A DNA stretch of 34,370 nt from Hyphochytrium catenoides. Taxonomy: Eukaryota; Sar; Hyphochytriomycetes; Hyphochytriales; Hyphochytriaceae. The stretch covers positions 1-34,370 of the forward strand of contig FLMG01000265.1 of assembly GCA_900088475.1 (NCBI GenBank). The letters are read 5' to 3'. Made by a program: the position numbers and the translations under genes. The notes under the pieces were generated by a model, which was given only the letters and a program-made list of their open reading frames with translations, made no database searches and was not told where the DNA came from. Position 1 is the stretch's first letter. The number at the start of each line of letters is the position of its first letter. Of this stretch, positions 21,901 through 31,831 are shown in pieces.

Positions 21901-24900
21901 CTTTTGAAGTATCTCGCGACCATCTTCCGCTTGTTGCAACCTTTCCCTCATATCTACCAATTCTCTCTCTCTTTCCATCTCTTTCAGCCTCATGGTCTCT
22001 GTGTCTCTTTCCCTCTCAGCCTCTTTGGTCTTCATCTCCCTAACTTGCATTTCTCTGCCTTTCTCCTTTTCCAGCTCCTCGGCTTCTCTTGATTTGGCCA
22101 AACTTTGAAGAGTGGTGTACTTCTGATGCAACAGTTTGAGCTTCTTCTGTCCTTCTTCCAACTTTCTGGTCACGACGGCATATTCTTCTTCTCTTTCCCT
22201 CCACTTTTCCACCGCTATCTCGCCTGCTTTCACTAGCTCATTTGTTGAGCTCTCATTGGCGAGTAGAGCCGGAAGAGACGGGGAAAATGACAAAAAGACT
22301 GGCGTAAGGGTGGTTGTAAGCCTGTTAAAGGCCTCGTTCTTATTCTTCAGCACGAGTTTCTCCGAAGCTTCATCCTCTTCCATTTTCCTTTGTTGATTTT
22401 TGAGCTCTTCCAATTCCTTTTGGAGCCGAGTTATTCTTCGCTCGTACTCTGCGGAAGCTTCCTTTGCCCTGATTGCGTCTTCATCTGCTTCCTTGCAGCG
22501 GCGGATCTGTTCTCCAGTCCTAGCTTGAAGTTGTACTCGCAAACTTGAGAGATCCTGGGTAAGCTCATCTATCTTCATATCCTGTTCCTGTCTCTGTTGG
22601 GTGAGCTGCTCGATATCACACCTCCACCGCAATTCGTCCTCTTTAGCCCTCGCAAGTTGTGTCTTCATATCTTCGGCTCCCTGAGCCAGGTTTTGCATCT
22701 CTTCTACATTCCTTTGCCAAGTAGCCCGATGTCTTTGACTCGTATGCCCTTGCTCATCCTTGAGACCCTCTCTTCTTTCCCTTCTGCTACTTTCGGCATC
22801 GGCCAGTGTGAAAGCTAGTTGCTCTTTGTACTCCTGTCCCTTCTTGTGAAGAATCTTCAACTTTGAACTAAGCTCGGCAAGCTTGTTTCTCAGCCGTTGG
22901 ACCTCATCTCCATCGCTGCTAACCTTTGTTGGAAGTGCTTCCCCTTCTGAACCTTGGGAGACCTTTGATCGATCCTGTTCCTGGGCTTCATGCTCTCCTT
23001 TCTGTGCTGATAGCTCCTGATGCCCTCGCCTTTTCAGGGCAAGAATTCGGTCCAGGAGCAAGTGCTTCTTCTGTTCTAGCTCGCTCAAATAACCTGCGTT
23101 AAGCCCAGGAAAGAACGACGTGAGTCTCTCGCAGCGTGACAGAGATTGATCTGTTATCACTCGCAATAACAAGAGATCTTACCTTCATCTGAAGTGGTTT
23201 GCTCAGCGACATTACCGATTTGCTCGCCTGCAGCATTGAGCAGCGTCACAAGCGTCGACAAGAAGTACCTAAATAGTCGTTGTTCTTTGCTTCCTTGCTC
23301 CTCATGCACGAGTTGGGGTAGAGTTATCGCTACCTCCTTGTCGCCTTCAGTTTTGCCCTTCTGGGAGGTTGTTCCTTTCTTTTGCAGAAGTTCCATGTTC
23401 TTTCTCTGCAGCGCTCGAAGCTTTCCAACAAGCTCTCCTATCTTCTTCTTCAGAGCTGACTCCGTCTCCGCCGACTTCTTAGCTAGGGCCTCGTACTTTA
23501 CTTGCAGCTCTTGTTCCTGTTCTCCCGTGGCTGAGTTCGTGACTCCGTATTCTGCTTTCGGTGGCTGTTTGTCTTTTTCCTGCAATCCTGATGCCAGTTC
23601 ACTGCTGGGCTCCGCTGCTCCTTGCCTCATTCCAGGCTCTCGGTGGCTGGGTTCCTCTCCCCCGTCCGTGCCTTCTCCTTTCCGTAGTCTCAACCGCAAT
23701 GCTTGCAATTCCTGCTTACTCAAGGATAACTCAGTATCTAGCGCTTTCTTCTCCTGTTGCGCCTTCCGTAGCTCCTCCTCTCTCAGGGTCCGCATGGCAT
23801 CCAGGTCTCGACACAGAGCAACATTCATGCTCTTGACCTTCTCAAGTTCGTCTTGAAGCGCAAAGGCTGGCTCCATCTTCTCCTGTTTCCTTCCTCTACC
23901 TAACCGCGCCGTCTCTTCGCCCATTGAGTTCAGCTCTCTCTCGCTCTCCTTGCTGAGACCGTCCACAGCAGCAGCTTCTCTCGTAAGACTATTCTCTCGC
24001 TCGTTGGCTCTTTCCGCGCTCCTTTCTGCCTCAGTTGTAGCATCATCGAGTGCAGTGCTCTTCCGAAGTCCTGCGGGGGGCGTGCGGGTATCTTGAAGGG
24101 ACAACAAAGCCTCCTCAGTACCCTGTTGTAGCTTTGCCAGCTTATCTGATTGCACTTTCAGCGGCTGTTCGCGTTCCATCAGTTCCCGCCGACCTTGTTC
24201 AAGAATCTTCGCTCTTTCTTCCACCTTGTCACGGTACTGGCGAAAGGTAAGCTCCAGCTCGTCTGATCGCAGCTTCTGTCTTTCGCTTTCTTCCTGTATC
24301 AGTTCTAGCCTCTCTTCCAAAGATTGTCGGGCAAATTCCGATTGCTTCATTTGCTCTTCCAAGAGCCCCGTCCTGTGTTCTTCTCCCTCTTGCTTAGCAA
24401 TCAAGCCTTGAAGGCGCTGTCGCAGCTCGTGCTCTTCCTTCCTCCACATAGCCTCAGCTTCCCGCCATGCGCTCTCCTTCCCTTCCAGTGTAGTTAGCGC
24501 AGAAGCAGCTGATGTACGAAGTTTCTCTTCACTTATCATCCAACTTCTCTCTTTTTCTCTGACCCTACTCTCCAGCTCTTGCTCTATTCTTTGGCGCTCA
24601 ATTGCGTCTTCCATGAGCTTCTGACTTGATTCCTGTGCGTCCACCTTGAGCTTGGCGATATCTCGCTGAAGTCCATCTCTCTCCTTTTTCAGCATTTGAA
24701 GAGAAGTCTGCCAATCTTCCTTCTCTGCATTAAAAGCAGCCAATAAAGCTTCATTATCGCGTAGTAGCATTTGATTTCGCTCTTGTGCATTCAAAAGCTC
24801 CTTCTCCGTCGCGTCCCTGGCAGCAGACGAGTCTTCAAGTGAAAGCCGTAGCCTTTCCACCTCTTCCGCCTGTCGATGCCGCTCGGCGCTTTTGACCTCT

Positions 24901-27322
24901 ATCGCGACGGCTGCTATCTGTGATTTCATGGCCTCTTCCTGCCTCTGCCGTTCTGCCTCTCCTTCTTGCAGCAAACACTCCGCTTTAGCGAGAGCGGACT
25001 TCAATGCTTCCTCTCTTTTTTCCCATGCTGCCTTTTCTTCTTCTAAGGATGAACTTGCAGACAGTGCTGATTGTAATCTCTGCTCCCCAGATTCCCTATC
25101 GTCTTCTCTTGCTCGCAAATCGTGACGCACGGATTCTAAGTTTGAGAGAAGGTCCTGTTCCCTCCTTTCCCAATCTTCTTGGCCCCGCGTGAGTGTCGAG
25201 ACTGCCGTTTGCAGAGCCGTCTCTAGCTCCCCTCTCTCTCTATTCCAAGCTGCTTCCTGAACTTGAAGCAATTTGAGCGCCGTTTGGGTGGCTTCGAGGG
25301 ACGATATCAGCGATTTCTCTCTTGCCACCCACTCAGACTGCTTCTCTTCCAGCGTGGTGAGAGCCAAGGAACCCTTCAGCATTATTTCGTCTTCCTTCGC
25401 TGCCCATTCTGCATCCTTCTCACGTAGTAAAGACAGCGCAGACTGAAGCTGTCCTTGGAGGGCTTCCTCCCTCCTTTCCCAGTCTACCTTAGATTCAGTG
25501 ATAGTGGAAAGTGCATCGTTGAGGGACATTAATAACTCCTGTTCCTTCTTCTTTCCCTGCTCTTCCTTTTCAGTAAGGCTGGAGATAGCCTGCTCTAGCC
25601 GTCGCTGATAATCAAGCTCTCGCTGTTCCCACTCCTTTTGTTGCATAGCCAGACTAGACTGCTCTGAAGTTGCCGCTGCAAGTGCAGACGCCTGTTCTTG
25701 CACTTTCTCCTTAAGCTCTGCTTCTATTTCCTTCGCTGCAAAATTGCTAGCCATGAGAGCTGCTTCGAGCTCTGCTTCTCTCCTCTTCCACTCCAACTCT
25801 CTGCCGCTTAGAAGAGATAGCGCCCCACTAGCTTCTGACCGAAGTACCTCTTCTCCCTTCTTGTACTCCTCCTCCTTCACTGCCAAGGAGGAAATGGCAG
25901 CATCTAGGGCACCTTGTAAAGTTTTCTCTACAACTTTGTGCTCCTGCTCTTGTCTACCGAGAGATGAAAGGGCGTCCTCTAAAGTAAACGCGAGCCTTTC
26001 ATCCTTTTCCTTCATTTGCTCCTCAGCTCTCCTCAGTCTGATTTGTAAGCTCTCAATTTCTGCCCTAAGGCTCTGTCCTCTTCTTCCCGAATCTTCGCAT
26101 AAAGCTCTCAGTTCTCTCTCCCTTTCTTTACCAGCCTGCTCCTGCTCCGACAACTTGAATTCAGTAGAAGAGTCCTTCGCCTGGTGCTCTTCCTCAAGTC
26201 TTTTTAGTTCAACCTCCTTGTCTTTCAAGGCCGAAAGTAGCAAAGCTATCTGAGCGTTCCGCTCTCCCTCAATTCTAGTCCATTCTTCAACTCTCACATC
26301 TCTGTCTCTTGACGAAGCCTTAAGGAGCTCCAGAGACCTTTGGAGCTCTGTTTCCCTTGCTTTGTTTCCATCTGCCTGCTGTTCCAGGACAGATATCGTT
26401 ACCCGCATATGTTCGAGCGACGACCGAAGTCGCGCTGTTTCCTCCTCTAGTTCTCTGCACTTGGCTTGTGCCTCTAATAGCGTTGCCTCGCGTCGTATCA
26501 ATTCTTCTTTCGAAGCTTGGACCTCACTATGGGACTTCTCAAGTGCCGAACTGAGTCGCGCTATCTCTGTCTTGAAGTTTTGTCCTTCATCGTTCCTCTT
26601 TTTTTCCTCCTCACGCCTTCTCTCTTCTTCGTCCTTCGCCGTTTTTTCTGCTGCTTGCGAAGTTGCCTGCAGGGCTTTGGCTTGACTTTGAAGACTTAGG
26701 AACTTTCCAGCAGCGTCCTTTAACCGAACCTTTAGTTGTTGATTCTCAGATTTCACATCTAGGAGCGCCTTCATACTCTGTTCGAGTTCGGACACTAGCA
26801 TTAGACAAGAGTAATTAGTTGATTAGATCCACGGGAAGCGCATTATGAGGTTCCTATCGGACCCCATCCCGCATTTAAAAGATTCTTACGGGTGGAAACC
26901 TGAGCCAGCCGGAAGACTGATGCCAGCTCGCCTTCTTTCTGTTGGCTGACACCGCTTTCGTCTGTGGCCTTCAGTAGAGTTCCTTGACCAGCCTCTTCTG
27001 AACAAAAAAAGAAGTGAGATGACGTCAATAAAGGGAGACAAATGTTGTGTTAGTCGAAGATGTGGAACTCCTGTGGACCGGGAGAACCCTTTCATCAAGA
27101 GAAGGTAGAGTACATGCTGGCTGAACTTAAAACGCGCTAACCTTTAAGCTTCTTATACTTTTCGTTGAGTCCGCTGTACTGAGCACTGAGCTCCTTTAGC
27201 GTTTCAGTCAACTTCTGATTCTCCGATCGTAAGTCATTCTCTGCAAAGAAAGATCGCAGCCATCAGACTCTGCTTCCCTAGCTTAAGATTACTGTCTCGC
27301 TGTGGAGCTTAGCATCTCTCAA

Positions 27323-27363
<41 letters not shown>

Positions 27364-28488
27364 CTCTCTCTCTCTCACTCCCTCTCTCTCTCTCTCTTGC
27401 TTCCTACGCGTGGACTCTTGCTTCCCACGCGTGGACTCTTGCTTCCCGTTCTCTCTGTCGTAAGATAAAGACTAGAGTATATTGACTAGTAGCAATTTTT
27501 TCCTTCTCTGACCCGAAGCCAGACTTCCCATCTGCACCACAGGCAGCCAAGGTACCTGCAGCTTCTGCTTTATCAACCGAAGAAAGTCTTTGGTTCTCCT
27601 CCTTGAGAAAGGTCATCGTCGCCTGCAAGTCCGATAGCTGCCAATGGGCTCGTAAGGACACTTGGAGTGCACCTCATTAGCAGTTCGTCTTCCTTGTCCT
27701 TCAATCCTACCTTCTTAGCAAACTGGCCCTCCATAGTCACTTTTTCTGACTGTCTCTTCGCCAAAAGCTCCGACTGCTTCTTGGTCTCCGCCTTAAGGTT
27801 CTCGCAGTTATTCCTCCATATCGAAAGCTCTGTCTGCAAATTGACAAAGGCGTCGACCTTCTGCTTGAGCAACGCCTTAGTTGTCTCATTGTCCATCAGC
27901 ACTGAATTCAGGCGTTGGACAAAATCTTCAGTTAGTGCGCGTTTGTCTGCATCCTGTTGTTCTAAGCGCTTCTGAAGTTGAGCATTAGCGGCCTTCAAGG
28001 TCTCCACCTCCCTATCATGGCTCTCTAGGCGCGCTGTCAGCGTATCGAGAAAGATATATGAGAGTTGGAAGAGTGAGAACCGGAAAAACGAGTTGCATTC
28101 TTCTGTCCAACATGCTATTTGTACCTAAGCTCTCAGAACTTCCCGGGGCCGATTCGCCGCTTGTCTTGATAGCTTTCTCTTTTGTAAGGGAACAAGAACC
28201 GGTCGCACGTGTTAAAAGGTCTACTTACTGCTCTGCTCTGACTTCTTAGGTGGCAATACCTTGTCGACTCTTTATCTCTTCCAGCTCATCTTCCAGCTGC
28301 TTGATCCGTATTTTCTGCTTCTTGAGGTGGACGACTAGCTGCTCCTTAGGGATGGAGGCTAGCCTCTGCGTAAGGACAAAGTGTTAGAGTGAAGGTCATT
28401 GCATCAATGAGTGATCTCCCTCCTTCTCAGACACATTTTCAATACTTCGAACCTGAGAAGCAGCGTCTCCTCCGTCTGCGCTCGCCAT
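15966..28488 (-). CDS. giant GRIP-domain golgin (about 3138 residues)
   Basis: Minus-strand exons: 28453-28488, 28260-28365, 28125-28178, 27711-28033, 27556-27637, 27142-27240, 26890-26997, 23183-26794, 21246-23093, 20320-21029, 19892-20222, 19300-19709, 18774-18926, 18290-18616, 18001-18156, 17683-17808, 17119-17491, 16785-16945, 16612-16731, 16460-16555, 16141-16235, 15966-16056. Phases agree throughout (9417 nt). The N-terminus LASIPKEQLVVHLKKQ matches the head of GCC-type golgins. Nearly all the rest is charged coiled coil. FEKYKRKSHAALK resembles the conserved block before the C-terminus of GCC185-like golgins. Residues about 3072-3120 are a GRIP domain (QYLKHVVYKYV…LLPVISQILKFSPEEF) with the key Tyr at 3078. 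GRIP domains bind ARL1-GTP at the trans-Golgi, where golgins tether vesicles. Exon 4 may instead end at 27673, but the downstream coil then loses frame. Confidence 0.93.
24945..25940 (-). repeat. 25-residue (75-bp) tandem repeat array inside the golgin
   Basis: Within exon 8 a pattern of roughly W-E-x-R-E-x-x-L-x3-L-x2-A-L/I-S-x-L-x-E-K-E-x-E recurs every 25 residues for about 13 units (for example DWERREEAL, EWAAKEDEI, EWVAREKSL, DWERREQDL). One interval is 28 and one is 24 residues, and one unit after WKRREAEL is irregular. A lone extra unit (WMISEEKLRTSAASALTTLE) sits near 24540. The DNA copies have diverged, so this is a protein-level repeat. Confidence 0.8.
27322..27394. repeat. CT microsatellite
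   Basis: Almost pure CT dinucleotide repeat with a few interruptions, inside golgin intron 5. On the transcribed (minus) strand it reads as GA. Confidence 0.97.
27395..27447. repeat. 21-bp minisatellite, about 2.5 copies
   Basis: Unit TCTTGCTTCCYACGCGTGGAC at 27395-27415 and 27416-27436, with a partial third copy to 27447, directly abutting the CT microsatellite in golgin intron 5. Confidence 0.95.
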
Positions 28489-28942
28489 GATCCGCTCTAT
28501 CTAAGAACGCTTCCCCGACGGGCTGCAGGTCGACTCCGTCTCGTTAGCCCATGAATCCGTTTAATCCACCTGACCCAGGGACGGGGCTCTAAGAGCCTAG
28601 GATCCACTACTAAAGACGCGTGGTGTCTCCTCCTACGTGCCCTGCGGCCGGCTCTGGTGCTGTGTGACGGTTGATGCTGTTGTTGAACGCGTTCTGATGT
28701 GGAACAGAGGAGGAAACTCACATCTTCACATCGGCTCTCTCGGCAGCTTGAAGCTTTTACTGAGCGTTAGCGGTACGGGAAGCGAACTTGAAGCGGCACC
28801 GCAACCTAGAGTTGGAAGAAAATCTTGTGGAGCTTCAGCCGCTGATGATCGGTGCTCGGGGGTAGGGTTGCTTTCAGAAGCGGCATTGCCACGTAGCTGC
28901 AGTTCCTGGTATCTCCAGAAACCTGAGCCATAGTACTGCACG
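28489..28942. promoter_or_regulatory. divergent promoter region, golgin / S74 protein
   Basis: 454 bp separate the start codons of the minus-strand golgin (28488) and the plus-strand S74 protein (28943). It contains a short open frame on the + strand (28637-28933) whose cysteine- and glycine-rich translation does not look real. No TATA box is obvious. Both 5' UTRs must lie here. Confidence 0.6.
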
Positions 28943-31672
28943 ATGAGATATCTATCTTCCAGCTCCTTCTTCGGCTTATTGTTCTGGCCCGGCCTTGCTT
29001 GGGCGGCGAATAAGTCTCAGTATGCCAATGTTCAGGAGGTTGACGTGAAAGAAAGCTTGAAGCTCCTAACTTCCGTGCCACTGAAGTCTTTTGAACTGAA
29101 GTATGGCAGTTCCGCTGGCAGGCGCCATATTGGCTTCCAGGCTGAGGATGTTCAGGACAAGATTCCCGGCGGTGTCACTGAGATTCCTAGAGCTCATCTT
29201 CAGAACCCACTGCGGCCGCATAGAGGGGAGTCTACCCCTTCGGAGGGTGCGAGTGGGCCGTCGACCATGCACGTGGTGGATAATGGCCTTGTTTTATGGC
29301 ATACCGTTGGGGCGACTCAAGCGTTGAGCCAGCAGCATGAGGACATGTAAGCAGCTCACCTCATGGATGTCATCCATGAGAGCTTCACTAATACCGACCA
29401 TTAATCAAACTGAAGGCTCAATGATACTATGCGACTCAGTGCCGCTGTTCAGAAGCACACTGGTCAGATCCAGACAATATTTGGAGACCTAGAGATTCTG
29501 ACCACCACCACTGCCAACATAACCCGTCAGCTAACAGAGCAAGGCCAGTCTGCTGAAGAGAGAAGAAGGCTTATCGCCGAGCGCAGTGGACAGGTTCGTG
29601 AACCATGCTCATTCCTAACCTCCGCTGTGCTAACTCTGCTGGACTCTATAGCTCGCCCTATTCTCGGACTCAGGGGACTTTATAGGAGACCATTCTCTCA
29701 CGTATGATAATGGGACCTTGACCGTCTCCCATCTGTCCGGACACGTTGTAGAAGGAAACATTGATTATCAGCACCACCGAATGGCAAACGTTAACATCAG
29801 CGGCGGTACCCTCAGTGGCATTTCTACCCTTCGCTCAGACACCCTGTTTCTGTCAGGAAAGAGCTTCAGTTCGGGCGGCGTACTGACACTGGCTTCAGAT
29901 CAATCGGTCGTGATGGATAAAGAGTTCACTTTCAGCAATGGGACGCTCAAAACGCCGTATATTGCCTTCTCAGAGTTACACTCCAGCGTTGATTGCAAAG
30001 ATCACGAACTGCACGATGTGCGCCTCAGACGAGGAAGTGTAAAAGGTTTCTCTTCGGTAGAAACTGAGCAGCTACTCCTTCCATTGCAGATTACGGACTC
30101 CATCCCTGTCATCACTAAAGATGGCAAGCTCGGCACCTTTTCAGACCTTCAGTATCGCAATGGCACTCTGACTACTCAGACCGCTCAACTCAACAAGCTC
30201 TTAGGTGACATTGAGAGCGGCGAAGCGACTCTGAGAGCGCCGAAGATAATAGGGGGAAGCCTAAGCGGTGTTGCTAGGGTAGACACCAAGGCTTTGACAC
30301 TCTCCGACTTCAGGGCTGGGGGGGTTCTGCTTATCGGAAAAGCTGGCGCAGTATCTACAGAATCTGAGCTTCAATTTCAGAATCGCACTCTAATTGTCCC
30401 CCAGGCGGCCATCAAGCAACTTGCAGGAGACTTGGACGCAGCAGGGCGCGTCATACTTGGACCTATTGTTCGAGGTGGATCAATAGAAGAGGCTGCAGGC
30501 GTCGCCGCCAGGAAGTTTACTCTATTAGGCGGTGAGAAAGGGGAAGGTGGGCTAATATTTTTAGGCAAGAATGGGGAAATGCAAGTGTCGCCAGACATTC
30601 AGATCAAAGAGGATGGGCTAATTAGTGCTCCGTCACTGGCACTTAAGAGACTAGAGGCGCCTCTTGACTTTAACAGTCAGCCCCTATCCAACGTGAACAT
30701 AGTGGGCGAATCTAAAGCAGAGCTTATGCTTTTGCGCGTCAACCAGCTTTCGGTAGCATCTCTCCGTGATGGAGAGGTGCTATTTGGAGTTGATGCCGGG
30801 GACGGAACCACCCAGACGGGCTCACACAAGTCGCTACGTTTCATCGATGGGATCCTTGAAGCGCCAAAGCTATCTGGACATCACGTGACCGGGCCGGTCG
30901 AGTTTGAAGGAAATTTGCTGGAGAATGCGGCCATACGAGGAGGATCAGCCGCCGGTCTCACTTCGCTGTCCACTGATGCTCTTTCGATAACTTCTTCGGC
31001 AGCTCAACCGGGACGTATCTCCTTCTTTGACGAACGGCGAGAGCTGACAGCTTCTGAGCTGCTAGTCTTTAATGACGCTACTCTAAGTGTGCCAAATTTG
31101 AAAGTCCGCGAGGTACAATCATCAGTAGACTTCAAGAACAACCGGCTGACAAATGTCAATATTGTCAATGGCAAAGTGACTGCAAGTTCGCTGACTTCCA
31201 CGGTCCTGGCGGTGGAAGATGATGTAAATATAGGAGGTTCCCTTATGGTGCGCGGCTCCGTTATGGGCTCGGGGCCGTACACTGACACCTCCGATGGCCG
31301 ATTTAAAGAGAACATTGAAGGTCTCGAATCCCCGCTGGAAAAGTTGCTTGAGCTTCGTGGCGTAAGTGCTTGAATCTATATCTACGCACTGCTATCACTC
31401 ACCGTTCCTGTCTCTCGACCTAGGTTACTTATGACTGGAAACCGTCTACAGGCCTGCTCCGTACCGCGCATGGAGCAAGGCGGCAGCTGGGGTTTGTTGC
31501 TCAAGAGGTCGAGAAGCACATTCCAGAAGTGGTTTACACGGATGAAAAGGGGCACAAGTCAATAGCTTACGCCAGAATAGTCCCAGTACTTGTTGAAGGT
31601 ATTAAGGAGCTGCAGCTGCAGATCGACGCAATGAAACGAGAACTGGATACTCTAAAGTCTTCAATGCGGTAA
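28943..31672 (+). CDS. secreted repeat protein with N- and C-terminal peptidase-S74-like domains
   Basis: Exons 28943-29346, 29416-29593, 29652-31361, 31424-31672 join in phase to 846 residues. Residues 1-22 look like a signal peptide (…FFGLLFWPGLAWA). Residues about 36-135 resemble a degenerate S74 fold (SLKLLTSVPLKSFELKYG, RRHIGFQAEDVQDKIPGGV, then a helix). Residues about 145-190 are a coiled linker. Residues about 200-735 hold seven repeats of about 76 residues. The C-terminus (735-846) is a typical S74 intramolecular chaperone: SDGRFKENI with the Ser741/Lys746 dyad, VTYDWKP, RRQLGFVAQEVEKHIPEVV, SIAYARIVPVLVEGIKEL and a final coiled coil. In phage tail fibres and in animal MYRF this domain trimerises, then cuts itself at the Ser. 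A secreted or surface trimeric fibre is my inference. Confidence 0.9.
29709..31300 (+). repeat. seven repeats of about 76 residues in the S74 protein
   Basis: Unit starts share an N-G-T-L-x-x-P-like motif at about 29709, 29938, 30159, 30381, 30609, 30843 and 31071, spaced 221-234 bp. Each unit then runs through 'L-x-S-x-V-D-x-K-x-H-x-L-x-D/N-V-x-I-x-G-G', a Leu-rich strand and usually 'G-G-V-L'. The motif density of G, N, V and alternating hydrophobics suggests beta structure. The copies are strongly diverged. Confidence 0.75.
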
Positions 31673-31831
31673 CTGTTAAGCACTAAAGAAGACAAATTCA
31701 GCCATACTCCCACGCGTTAATCTGAATACGACGACTGCCGGCGTAATGGCAGTTGCCTTAAGCGATCAAAGCCTATGCGAATCTAGGAGCAGGAAGTATA
31801 TGTCAGGGAGTCATCTTGAATGTGTCCAGCA

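Noticed and set aside
22260-22330. Possible intron in golgin exon 9 where the coil is broken by LTPVFLSFSPSLPALL
   Set aside because: There is no GT donor at the edge and the frame stays open on both sides. Kept as a coding hinge.
19955-26700. Many + strand open frames of 60-220 codons opposite the golgin (for example 23194-23856, 25744-26253)
   Set aside because: They are antisense shadows: serine-, leucine- and cysteine-rich translations forced by the Glu/Lys/Gln-rich coding strand. None has a splice chain or start context.
28637-28933. 98-codon + strand frame in the golgin/S74 spacer
   Set aside because: Composition is unlike the neighbours, it ends just before the real ATG at 28943 and has no supporting splice or domain.
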